A stretch of 64,000 nt of DNA from NCBI RefSeq assembly GCF_014962245.1, contig NZ_CP063144.1, positions 672,582 to 736,581 on the forward strand, given 5' to 3'. Positions 16,080-22,678 of the stretch are shown here, one piece after another. The DNA is from Thermosphaera aggregans (GTDB taxonomy: Archaea > Thermoproteota > Thermoprotei_A > Sulfolobales > Desulfurococcaceae). Numbering within the stretch: the first letter of the stretch is position 1; each line of letters opens with the position of its first letter. The notes under the pieces were generated by a model, which was not told the origin of the DNA, ran no database searches, and saw only the letters and a program-made list of their open reading frames with translations. Both the position numbers and the translations under genes were made by a program.

Positions 16080-16088
16080 TTAAAAATC
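16080..16088 (+). promoter_or_regulatory. TATA box of the tRNA-Thr gene
   Basis: TTAAAAATC lies about 27-35 bases before the first base of the tRNA at 16115, the expected spacing for an archaeal promoter that starts transcription at or just before the mature 5' end. Confidence 0.5.
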
Positions 16089-16114
16089 TATTACTATGTT
16101 TAAGAATTATTGAC

Positions 16115-16214
16115 GCCGCCGTAGCTCAGCCCGGTGGAGCGCCGGCCTTGTAAGCGTTTTGAGTAGGCCCGTCGAGAAAGCCGGTGGACGCGGGTTCAAA
16201 TCCCGCCGGCGGCT
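16115..16214 (+). tRNA. tRNA-Thr (anticodon TGT) with a 26-base intron
   Basis: All stems can be paired by eye: acceptor GCCGCCG with CGGCGGC (16207-16213), D stem GCTC/GAGC, anticodon stem CCGGC/GCCGG, T stem GCGGG/CCCGC around TTCAAAT. The discriminator base is T and CCA is not encoded. The anticodon loop CTTGTA-A is interrupted after position 37 by 26 bases (16153-16178), the canonical archaeal intron place that the splicing endonuclease cuts in a bulge-helix-bulge. A short T-run follows the gene. Confidence 0.93.
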
Positions 16215-16279
16215 TTTAAAAAGCTGTAAGATAGAAATTTAAGTTTTACCTTCATAGATAATAATTAGGTATTCTCAAT

Positions 16280-17095
16280 ATGCCTGGCCTAATCGAGAGG
16301 AAACAGGTAGGCTCTGATACGATCTCTCCCATAGGTTTAGGGACCTATGGGATAAAGAATTACTCAAAGGCTTTCGAAGCTTATGTTTATGGTTTGACAA
16401 ACGGGATCGACCACGTTGACACGGCAGAGATGTATGACATGGGGAGAGCGGAGGAGTTTGTGGGAGAGGTTTTAAAGCAGGTAGGCAGGGATGGCGTATT
16501 TATCACCACTAAGATGCTACCCAATAGGCTGGACGATAGGGAGAAGATAGTTAGAGCAGCCCAGGAAAGCCTGAGAAGGATTGGCGTAAGCTATGTTGAC
16601 TTATACCTTATACACTGGCCTAATGAAAGGCTGTCTATCACACAGCAGGTTCAGAATTTTGAGGTACTTGTTGACAAGGGCTTAACTAGGTATATAGGTG
16701 TTAGCAACTTCTCTCTTAGCCAGCTGAAAGAAGCTGTTTACGCTACCAAGAAAGCCCCTATTGTAGCTCTACAAGTCCATTATAGTGTGCTAAACAGGAG
16801 AGAGGTGGAGGAGCAGTTGCTACCTTACTGCGCGTTCCAGAAAATATTGCTTCAGGCCTACACTCCTATAGAGAGAGGCTCCGTTAAGGATAATCCCTGC
16901 GTTAGAGCAGTCAGCGAGAAAACGGGTAGGACACCAATACAGGTTGCGCTGAACTATCTAATTTCTCATGAAAACGTGGTAGCAATTCCTAAAGCTGAAA
17001 GAGTTGAACACGTTAAGGAATTGATAGGTGCAATGGGCTGGAGAATTCCAGAAGCCCATATAAACTATCTTAGAAAATGCCTTGAAGAACATTGA
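16280..17095 (+). CDS. Aldo/keto reductase
   Basis: 271 residues, a typical (beta/alpha)8 AKR. IGLGTYGI, then GIDHVDTAEMYDMG with the catalytic Asp and Tyr, TTKML with the catalytic Lys, and YLIHWP with the His are all present, so the tetrad is intact. VALNYLISHENVVAIPKAERVEHVKE is the NADP-binding end. It reduces aldehydes or ketones; the natural substrate cannot be read from sequence. It stands alone between the tRNA gene and an Lrp-like regulator. Confidence 0.88.
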   Translation: MPGLIERKQVGSDTISPIGLGTYGIKNYSKAFEAYVYGLTNGIDHVDTAEMYDMGRAEEFVGEVLKQVGRDGVFITTKMLPNRLDDREKIVRAAQESLRRIGVSYVDLYLIHWPNERLSITQQVQNFEVLVDKGLTRYIGVSNFSLSQLKEAVYATKKAPIVALQVHYSVLNRREVEEQLLPYCAFQKILLQAYTPIERGSVKDNPCVRAVSEKTGRTPIQVALNYLISHENVVAIPKAERVEHVKELIGAMGWRIPEAHINYLRKCLEEH

Positions 17096-17156
17096 TATTA
17101 GCCAAGGAAGTAATTCGTGAAAAATATAAGAGTCTTTTCTCTTAAAATCGTCATGA

Positions 17157-17684
17157 ATGGTGGTTATTGTATTGGATGATGTAGAGTTAAAACTGACCAG
17201 CATGATGATTAAAAACCCGCGAATGAGCCTCCTCAAGCTTTCACGCGAGCTTGGGCTTAACTATATCTCGCTAAGGGAGAGGTTCAGGAAGCTTCAGAGA
17301 AACGGTCTCATAGATTTCAGGCTCGCAGTATCCCCAGCTCTTTTAGGAGACGTGGCAGGGGTTGTAAGGGTTAGGTGTAGCGAGGTAGACAAGATTGTTG
17401 GTAAAGCTTTAACCTGCAACAGAGTTATCTCGGCTGTAACGCTCAATGGTAGCGAGGCATTGCTCATACTCTACGGCAGGTCGAAGGATGAAATCGCAAC
17501 CTTAGTCTCGGTTTTAACCTCCGAGCTTGCGGAGAAGGTTGAAGTAAACATTGAGTATGGCAAGATACCATTCGGGGAGAAAATATCGTTGAAGAACCCG
17601 GAGCCGGGGTGTAGCGGAGTATTGAAGTGTAGCAACTGTATACCCGTGCTAAGAAACAGGGGTAAGAACAATCACCAGCACTGA
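17157..17684 (+). CDS. Lrp/AsnC-like regulator with a C-terminal cysteine cluster
   Basis: 175 residues. The N-terminal 60 residues form a winged helix-turn-helix (MSLLKLSRELGLNYISLRERFRKL), and the middle has the alternating strands of an Lrp ligand domain. The C terminus carries CSGVLKCSNC (about residues 150-159) and a His-rich tail, not part of a standard Lrp protein; this could bind a metal, as TRASH domains do in archaeal metal-responsive regulators. A TATA-like AAAATATAAG stands 30-40 bases upstream. The aldo/keto reductase before it and adk-linked genes after it are possible targets, by position only. Confidence 0.6.
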   Translation: MVVIVLDDVELKLTSMMIKNPRMSLLKLSRELGLNYISLRERFRKLQRNGLIDFRLAVSPALLGDVAGVVRVRCSEVDKIVGKALTCNRVISAVTLNGSEALLILYGRSKDEIATLVSVLTSELAEKVEVNIEYGKIPFGEKISLKNPEPGCSGVLKCSNCIPVLRNRGKNNHQH

Positions 17685-17944
17685 TGCTTCTCACCAATAT
17701 CGCTGAGAAGGGAGGCAACCTCCTCCTTAGAACCCTTCTTCCTCACCATGGTTATTCGCTTACTATACTCAGGGTTCAATTCGAGAATGATTTCAACAAT
17801 TCTCTCGAACAGTTTTCTACCCTCGCTGTTCAAGTAGTCATCGCTGAAAAAGTCGTTATCATTCTCGAGCAAGAAGGAGATTAGCCGGCACAGGTTTTTC
17901 GACAAAGATGTTTGATTTCTACCGGTTTTCGAATTCGCGGTCAC
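17672..17944 (-). CDS. Small hypothetical protein downstream of adk
   Basis: 90 residues from the GTG at 17944, which overlaps the adk stop as GTGA; a start at 17959 would give 95 residues. It is charged and helical, with two central helices (LCRLISFLLE and KLFERIVEIILELN), no membrane segment and no motif I know. The 4-base overlap with adk is the best sign that it is real. Its last 13 bases overlap the convergent Lrp-like gene. Confidence 0.45.
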   Translation of the reverse strand: MTANSKTGRNQTSLSKNLCRLISFLLENDNDFFSDDYLNSEGRKLFERIVEIILELNPEYSKRITMVRKKGSKEEVASLLSDIGEKHQCW

Positions 17945-18615
17945 AAGTCCTCGCGGCACGGGGGTTTGTTCAGTATTCCATTCTCCCTGAGCACTTTTTC
18001 AAGTAGGGGCATGACGAAGGAGATACCTCCTTCACCGTTAATCTCAATAAGCTTTCTCTTCTCCCTGTAATACTCAATGATTGGTGTGAATGTTTGATAG
18101 AAAACCCTGTACCTGTTCCTAACTATTTCTGGATCGTCGTCAGGACGCCGCACAAGCTTTGAACCATCGTAGTCGCAAATCTCATCATTCTTTGGCTTGG
18201 GTTCATAGTAAATGTTGTAAACCCTTCCGCAGACGGGACATATGACTCTGCCGCTAAGCCTCCTGACAGCTACCTCCTCTGAAACCAGCACATGTACTAC
18301 TGCATCAACGGGAATGACCTCCTCTAGTGCTTTAGCCTGGTTGAGGGTTCTGGGGAATCCGTCGAGGATGAAGCCGTTTTCAACATCTTTTTCCTGAAGC
18401 CTTTTCTTAACAATCTCTATGACGATATCGTCGGGTACTAGTTCCCCTCTATCCATATATTGCTTAGCGATGAGCCCGAGCTGAGTACCTTTCCTTACTT
18501 CCTCCCTGAAAATATCTCCCGTACTTATGTGGGGGATGCAGTACTTATCCCTTAAATACTGAGCGTACGTTCCCTTGCCAGCGCCCGGTGCGCCTATCAT
18601 GATTATTTTCAACAT
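17941..18615 (-). CDS. adk: Adenylate kinase
   Basis: 224 residues from the ATG at 18615, chosen because GGTGGAG lies just before it and the protein then begins LKIIMIGAPGAGKGT with the P-loop at once; the frame extends 11 codons further without need. HISTGDIFR, GFILDGFPRT and the LID (CPVCG ... CDYDG) are all present. The LID has three Cys plus Asp, the same zinc ligands as in Bacillus adenylate kinase. It equilibrates ATP, ADP and AMP. It lies 64 bases downstream of ino1 on the same strand. Confidence 0.93.
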   Translation of the reverse strand: MLKIIMIGAPGAGKGTYAQYLRDKYCIPHISTGDIFREEVRKGTQLGLIAKQYMDRGELVPDDIVIEIVKKRLQEKDVENGFILDGFPRTLNQAKALEEVIPVDAVVHVLVSEEVAVRRLSGRVICPVCGRVYNIYYEPKPKNDEICDYDGSKLVRRPDDDPEIVRNRYRVFYQTFTPIIEYYREKRKLIEINGEGGISFVMPLLEKVLRENGILNKPPCREDL

Positions 18616-18679
18616 ACTCCACCTGCATTTATGGGATATCGTCTCCAAGAATGGTGTTAATAGTTTTCAAGGTTAAAAA

Positions 18680-19825
18680 TTAAAATCTGGGATCTTTAAC
18701 CCCAGCCCACTCCAGAAGCTTCATGTATGCATGATACTTTGAAACCGCCTTGAAACCCGGTGGACCAGGCTTTTTCATGTAGAAAGCGTTCACCTCGTAA
18801 ACTGTTCCATAACTCTCCCTGTCCAGAGCCATCTTGCCCAGCCTCACAAGGTCTACTAGCAGTCCCGCGAGAGCAGGGCTATCGTTTATCCTTGCAACAA
18901 TGTAGAGTTCATCCTTGAATTCTCCGAAGCTGAGATATTCTATGATCATTGCCACGAATTTCTTATCGCCAAGCGGTTCGAGATAGCCTGTGGGACGGAT
19001 ATAGTTGGGCGCCTCATATCCCAGGATGTCTTCTACAATGCTGCTCTTAGTCTTCTTCTTCATAATGTTCCTCTCGGGAAGGTTTAGCGCGAGAAAGTCT
19101 GTATTCCCGCCGATGTTGAACTGGGCGATGTCGAGAACCCTCCTATTCCTCTCATACAAGTGTTCCAGCAGGTCAGCCGTCAACGGCGTGGCCCCTGTTG
19201 AACCATCATCGCCGAATACGACTCCCTTCTTCTGCTTGTAAAACTCTATGAAAGCGGGATCGTTCGCTATGGGTGAAGGAATCGCGTTGACAAATACTGC
19301 TGGCTTCACTTTTTCACAGTACAGTCCAACAGCGTAAGCGTATGCTTGCGAGGCGGTTACATCCTCCTCCATAACTCTTTTCTCAAGGTTTCCAAGCCTG
19401 CCAACGGGCTCAACGGGTTCTGTGGTCATAACGTTGATGAAGACGTCGATTTTCATGGATTTCCACTCATCTATTAACTCGAGAAGGGCTTGCTGCAGGT
19501 CTTTCTCCTCTTCTCTCCCTCTTGCCTTAATGGGCAAGCCTTTCAGGCTGTTTAAGTGGATTCCTCTCCTAATCACAATATCTCTTAAACTGCCGGGTAT
19601 GTTGTTGCCTGGGTAATCTCTTAAGGCTATGTCAAATACTGTTCTACCTATCTTTGATTCGTCCACGTCGTAGGACGCGACTATTTCAACATCCGTGTAC
19701 TTGTATGGTAGCCAGTTTCTCAGCGGAACTCCATGATCCGGTATTTCATTATACTTCAGCTTCTCTAATCCAACCGCAAAATGGGTCGCCACAAGACCTT
19801 GACCGATTATTCCAACTCTTATCAT
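18680..19825 (-). CDS. ino1: myo-Inositol-1-phosphate synthase
   Basis: 381 residues. Rossmann motif GIIGQGLVATHF at the start; GDDGSTGATPLTADLLEH and FNIGGNTDFLAL, then KKKTKSSIVEDIL with catalytic lysines, are the conserved blocks of archaeal inositol-phosphate synthases. The enzyme converts glucose 6-phosphate to inositol 1-phosphate with NAD, for archaeal lipid headgroups and for the thermoprotectant di-myo-inositol phosphate. It lies 9 bases after the padR gene and is very likely co-transcribed with it. Confidence 0.93.
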   Translation of the reverse strand: MIRVGIIGQGLVATHFAVGLEKLKYNEIPDHGVPLRNWLPYKYTDVEIVASYDVDESKIGRTVFDIALRDYPGNNIPGSLRDIVIRRGIHLNSLKGLPIKARGREEEKDLQQALLELIDEWKSMKIDVFINVMTTEPVEPVGRLGNLEKRVMEEDVTASQAYAYAVGLYCEKVKPAVFVNAIPSPIANDPAFIEFYKQKKGVVFGDDGSTGATPLTADLLEHLYERNRRVLDIAQFNIGGNTDFLALNLPERNIMKKKTKSSIVEDILGYEAPNYIRPTGYLEPLGDKKFVAMIIEYLSFGEFKDELYIVARINDSPALAGLLVDLVRLGKMALDRESYGTVYEVNAFYMKKPGPPGFKAVSKYHAYMKLLEWAGVKDPRF

Positions 19826-19834
19826 TTTCCCACC

Positions 19835-20161
19835 CTAGATTTTGAGCTTCGCAAGCGTTTCCTCAATGAAGAGAACGCCTTGTTTGAAGGCCTCTACCCC
19901 CTTGCTGGTTGGTTCGTAGAGGGCTTCTTCCTTCACAGTTTTCTTGGCGAGCAACCCTTCCCTGTTCATCCTATAGATCACCGTGTAGACGGTGACAGCC
20001 GGGGGGTTGATGCTGAATCTCTCCCTAAGCCTTACCTTGACATCGTAGGCTTTAAGCGGCTTCGCCTCATCCAGCATGATCTTGATGATGTAAAGCCAAA
20101 GGTTTTCAAGGGTTAGTTTCTTCTTAAGTCTCACCAATGCTTTGGTATCGGACAAAAACAC
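19835..20161 (-). CDS. PadR-family transcriptional regulator
   Basis: 108 residues, GTG start. A winged helix with the PadR pattern: LYIIKIMLDEAKPLKAYDVKVRL, then NPPAVTVYTVIYRMNREGLLAKK and YEPTSKGVEAFKQG, ended by a dimerisation helix. It heads the ino1-adk direction genes with 9 bases to ino1. A perfect 20-bp palindrome covers its promoter and is the obvious candidate operator, implying autoregulation and control of inositol-phosphate synthesis. Confidence 0.82.
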   Translation of the reverse strand: MFLSDTKALVRLKKKLTLENLWLYIIKIMLDEAKPLKAYDVKVRLRERFSINPPAVTVYTVIYRMNREGLLAKKTVKEEALYEPTSKGVEAFKQGVLFIEETLAKLKI

Positions 20162-20174
20162 TCACCGTTTACAA

Positions 20175-20194
20175 ATATTTGTGATCACAAATAT
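20175..20194. promoter_or_regulatory. 20-bp perfect palindrome, candidate PadR operator
   Basis: ATATTTGTGATCACAAATAT reads the same on both strands. It lies 14-33 bases upstream of the padR GTG and overlaps the TATA-like TTTATATTT of that promoter (minus strand), so a bound dimer would block transcription. It also sits within the 41-base gap after aspS. Confidence 0.6.
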
Positions 20195-20202
20195 AAAGAT
20201 TA

Positions 20203-21468
20203 TTAAGGAAGGAGCCTGGTCCTATCTCTCACGAAGAGGATTGCTTCTCTCACGTTCTCAAGGTTCAGCATTTTCATCAGCAATCTCTCAACACCTAATC
20301 CAAATCCCCCGTGCGGGGGTATTCCATACTTGAATGATTCAAGGTAGAATTGGAAATCATCCGGGTTTAACCCTTTCAGGATTATCGCCTCAACGAGTTT
20401 ATCATACCTGTGCTCCCTCTGACCGCCGCTGGCTATTTCAAGACCCTCAAAGTCCAGGTCGAACTTCCTCGTGTACATGCCATCCTCCTCTCTCATATAG
20501 TAGAAGCCTGTGGCGTTCCAAGGGAAGCCTGTGATGAAGTAGAGCCTATGTCCCTTGCTTTTCATGATTTCTCCAAGTTTCCTCTCGGCGTGATCTGGAA
20601 GGTCCTCTTTCTCTGATACCTCGATTCCCTCGTTTTTCAACAGGTCTACGACTTCTGTGAATCTAAGTCTTTTGAACGGTGGGTTAACCTTCTCAAGGTT
20701 TACCCCTAGTGTCTCAAGATCTTCCTTATTGTTGTCTACCACGTAGTTCACGATATATGATACGAGGTTTTCCAGGGTTTCTAAAACATCCTCAACCCCA
20801 TTTATGAATCCTTGCTCGACATCTATCCCCCACGATTCGTTTAAATGTCTCGGAGTGTTAAACTTCTCGGCTCTGAAGTACGGGGTTATCTCGTAGACGC
20901 GCGGATACGCGTTCATAAGTATCTGCTTATAGAGTTGCGGGCTCTGGCTCAGGTAAGCCTGGTACTCAAAGTATTCTACTTTGAAAAGAGTGGCACCTCC
21001 CTCAGCACCTGCTGCAACAATCTTAGGGGTTTGAACCTCGTGGAACCCGTTCCTCCTTAGATACTCTCGGGCAGCATGGAAAACCGATTCCCTGATGTTG
21101 AATATGGCTTTCTCAACAGGATTCCTGAGCAACAGCCACCTGTACTTTATGCGCGTGTCAAGCAGTGATGGGACCTTCCCGGAAACCTCCACAGGTAACG
21201 GTGACACAGGTTTTGAGTAGACTTCGATTTTCGACACTGTGTACTCGATGCCTCTCTTACTCTTCTGCTCAGCAGCTATTTCGCCCTCAAAGCACAGCGC
21301 GGTTCCAACGTCGAGTGTTTTCGAAACAGCGTATAGATCGGGCTCGCGCTCCTCCTTCAACACCAGCACACTGGGCTTCGACCGGGAGCTGACTACTTCT
21401 ACGATTACCACCCTACCTATTTCTTTTTTTCTTAAAACCCATCCGCAGACGCGCATGCACCACACCAT
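20203..21468 (-). CDS. aspS: Aspartyl-tRNA synthetase, archaeal type
   Basis: 421 residues. An N-terminal OB fold (VCGWVLRKKEIGRVVIVEV) is followed by the class II core: motif 1 region EVQTPKIVAAGAEGGATLF, LSQSPQLYKQ, motif 2 YFRAEKFNTPRHLNE, and motif 3 GFGLGVERLLMKML. QSPQLYK rather than SGQLY argues for AspRS over AsnRS. The protein may begin at the Met of MRVCGWV, four residues into the frame. Archaeal enzymes of this kind are often non-discriminating and also charge tRNA-Asn; sequence alone does not settle that. Confidence 0.88.
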   Translation of the reverse strand: MVWCMRVCGWVLRKKEIGRVVIVEVVSSRSKPSVLVLKEEREPDLYAVSKTLDVGTALCFEGEIAAEQKSKRGIEYTVSKIEVYSKPVSPLPVEVSGKVPSLLDTRIKYRWLLLRNPVEKAIFNIRESVFHAAREYLRRNGFHEVQTPKIVAAGAEGGATLFKVEYFEYQAYLSQSPQLYKQILMNAYPRVYEITPYFRAEKFNTPRHLNESWGIDVEQGFINGVEDVLETLENLVSYIVNYVVDNNKEDLETLGVNLEKVNPPFKRLRFTEVVDLLKNEGIEVSEKEDLPDHAERKLGEIMKSKGHRLYFITGFPWNATGFYYMREEDGMYTRKFDLDFEGLEIASGGQREHRYDKLVEAIILKGLNPDDFQFYLESFKYGIPPHGGFGLGVERLLMKMLNLENVREAILFVRDRTRLLP

Positions 21469-21562
21469 GCTAAGAGTTATTTAGAAGAACAGAGTTTTTA
21501 AACAGGAGTATTTACATCACTATATGTAAAATTAATAAGTCGGGTTTTCTAGATATATGATA

Positions 21563-21710
21563 AGGGCCAGATGCCTACGCTCTGCCCGCCAGACCCCCGG
21601 TTTAGTTGGATCACTCAGCATGATCCAGCGTGACCGGGTACCCTAGGGCAGAGCGGTGAGGGACGTCCCCGGGCGAGTCTGGAGGGACGTCCGTAGGCAG
21701 GCCACACCCC
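21563..21710 (+). ncRNA. Candidate structured non-coding RNA with a pseudoknot
   Basis: This stretch lies in the 327-base gap between aspS and the gene at 21796, has no ORF and is far more GC-rich than its flanks. By-eye pairings: GGCC 21565-21568/21700-21703, GCCTACG 21573-21579/CGTAGGC 21692-21698, CTCTGCCC 21580-21587/GGGCAGAG 21646-21653, CCAGAC 21589-21594/GTCTGG 21677-21682, CCCGGT 21596-21601/ACCGGG 21633-21638, TGGATCA 21607-21613/TGATCCA 21621-21627. The CTCTGCCC and CCAGAC helices cross, giving an H-type pseudoknot inside a closing stem. Strand is tentative; a TATA-like AAATTAATAAG near 21530 favours plus. I see no RNase P, SRP or 5S signature. Confidence 0.6.
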
Positions 21711-21795
21711 CTCAACACTTCTAAGAGTTTATCCACGTGGAGAATTGCGATTTTAATACAAGTGGTTGCTTCAAATATTTCATGAGGTATTCAAC

Positions 21796-22638
21796 ATGAC
21801 TGTGAAAATGAAAAAATGCTTTAAGGCTTTAAGGAAGAAGATAGTTCTTCTAGCATTGCTTAATTTAATAGTAATAGGAATATCCTACTATCTCCCTTCG
21901 CTTCAAGCAGGGGGTTATGATTTCCAGGCCGATTACACTCCAACGCAATGGGTTTTAAGATTCAGGCTGTTGAACATTACACTATTCGTTACCCCTCCAA
22001 CAGAGGAGGTTACTGTTAGGCTGATCATCCCCGGAGTTTTGAACGAGACTGTTGCCTCATTCGAATACGTCCCCGGGCTATTGTTCTACGAGCCGAATGC
22101 TCTTCTCGAGAAAACATTGGATGAGCTGAGGAAGGATTTCTCACCAAACATTGATGTCAGGTTGGATTTAAGCGTGCCGGGATACCATCCAGCGATCCCA
22201 ACATACGCCTATCACAGGAGGGACGGGGTTTGGGAGTTAAGGCTTCAATCACCCGGTTACTTAGATGCTTACGCCGAGTTAGAGGTTCTGATGAAGGATC
22301 CCTTTGTTTCTATAACTAACAATGGAGGGTTAACAGGCATTGTCAGGCTGACTGGAAAATCCCCCAACCAGTCGAAGGGCTTAGAGGTTGAGGTTCCACC
22401 TCACGGGGTAGCTGACTCGGTAATGGAAGGAGTTTTTACTAATGTAGAAGCGGATGTAAGGCTCTACTTGATTAACAGGTTATTATGCTTCAGCTACTTT
22501 GACGGTACCTTGTATTTTGCTTTGAGAGACAACATGATCCTTGTGATTCCACCCTTGTTACTAGCCGATTCCATATACCTGCTTCAAGCATGCAGAAAAA
22601 CCATAAAGGGGGCTAAAAAAAGGACTAAAAAGATTTAA
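21796..22638 (+). CDS. Membrane protein with outer beta-rich domain
   Basis: 280 residues from ATG 21796, which has GAGGT 9 bases before it and an ATTTTAATAC promoter element at 21749-21758; a TTG at 21766 would add ten residues. Two hydrophobic segments, at about residues 15-35 (KIVLLALLNLIVIGISYYL) and 240-265 (MILVIPPLLLADSIYLLQA), bracket an outer domain of about 190 residues with NITL, NETV and NQSK sequons. The tail is basic and cytoplasmic. I recognise no family. It precedes the ABC-transporter binding-protein gene by 40 bases. Confidence 0.5.
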   Translation: MTVKMKKCFKALRKKIVLLALLNLIVIGISYYLPSLQAGGYDFQADYTPTQWVLRFRLLNITLFVTPPTEEVTVRLIIPGVLNETVASFEYVPGLLFYEPNALLEKTLDELRKDFSPNIDVRLDLSVPGYHPAIPTYAYHRRDGVWELRLQSPGYLDAYAELEVLMKDPFVSITNNGGLTGIVRLTGKSPNQSKGLEVEVPPHGVADSVMEGVFTNVEADVRLYLINRLLCFSYFDGTLYFALRDNMILVIPPLLLADSIYLLQACRKTIKGAKKRTKKI

Positions 22639-22678
22639 ATATGAAACACCTATAACATTATATCGGTTGGTGTAACAT

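Noticed and set aside
21579-21682. HDV-like self-cleaving ribozyme
   Set aside because: The helix order and a GGGCGA stretch resemble the class, but P1 would be 8-9 bp, the P3 segment would be about 50 bases instead of a short loop, and an additional stem closes the whole structure. No P1.1 pairing is evident.
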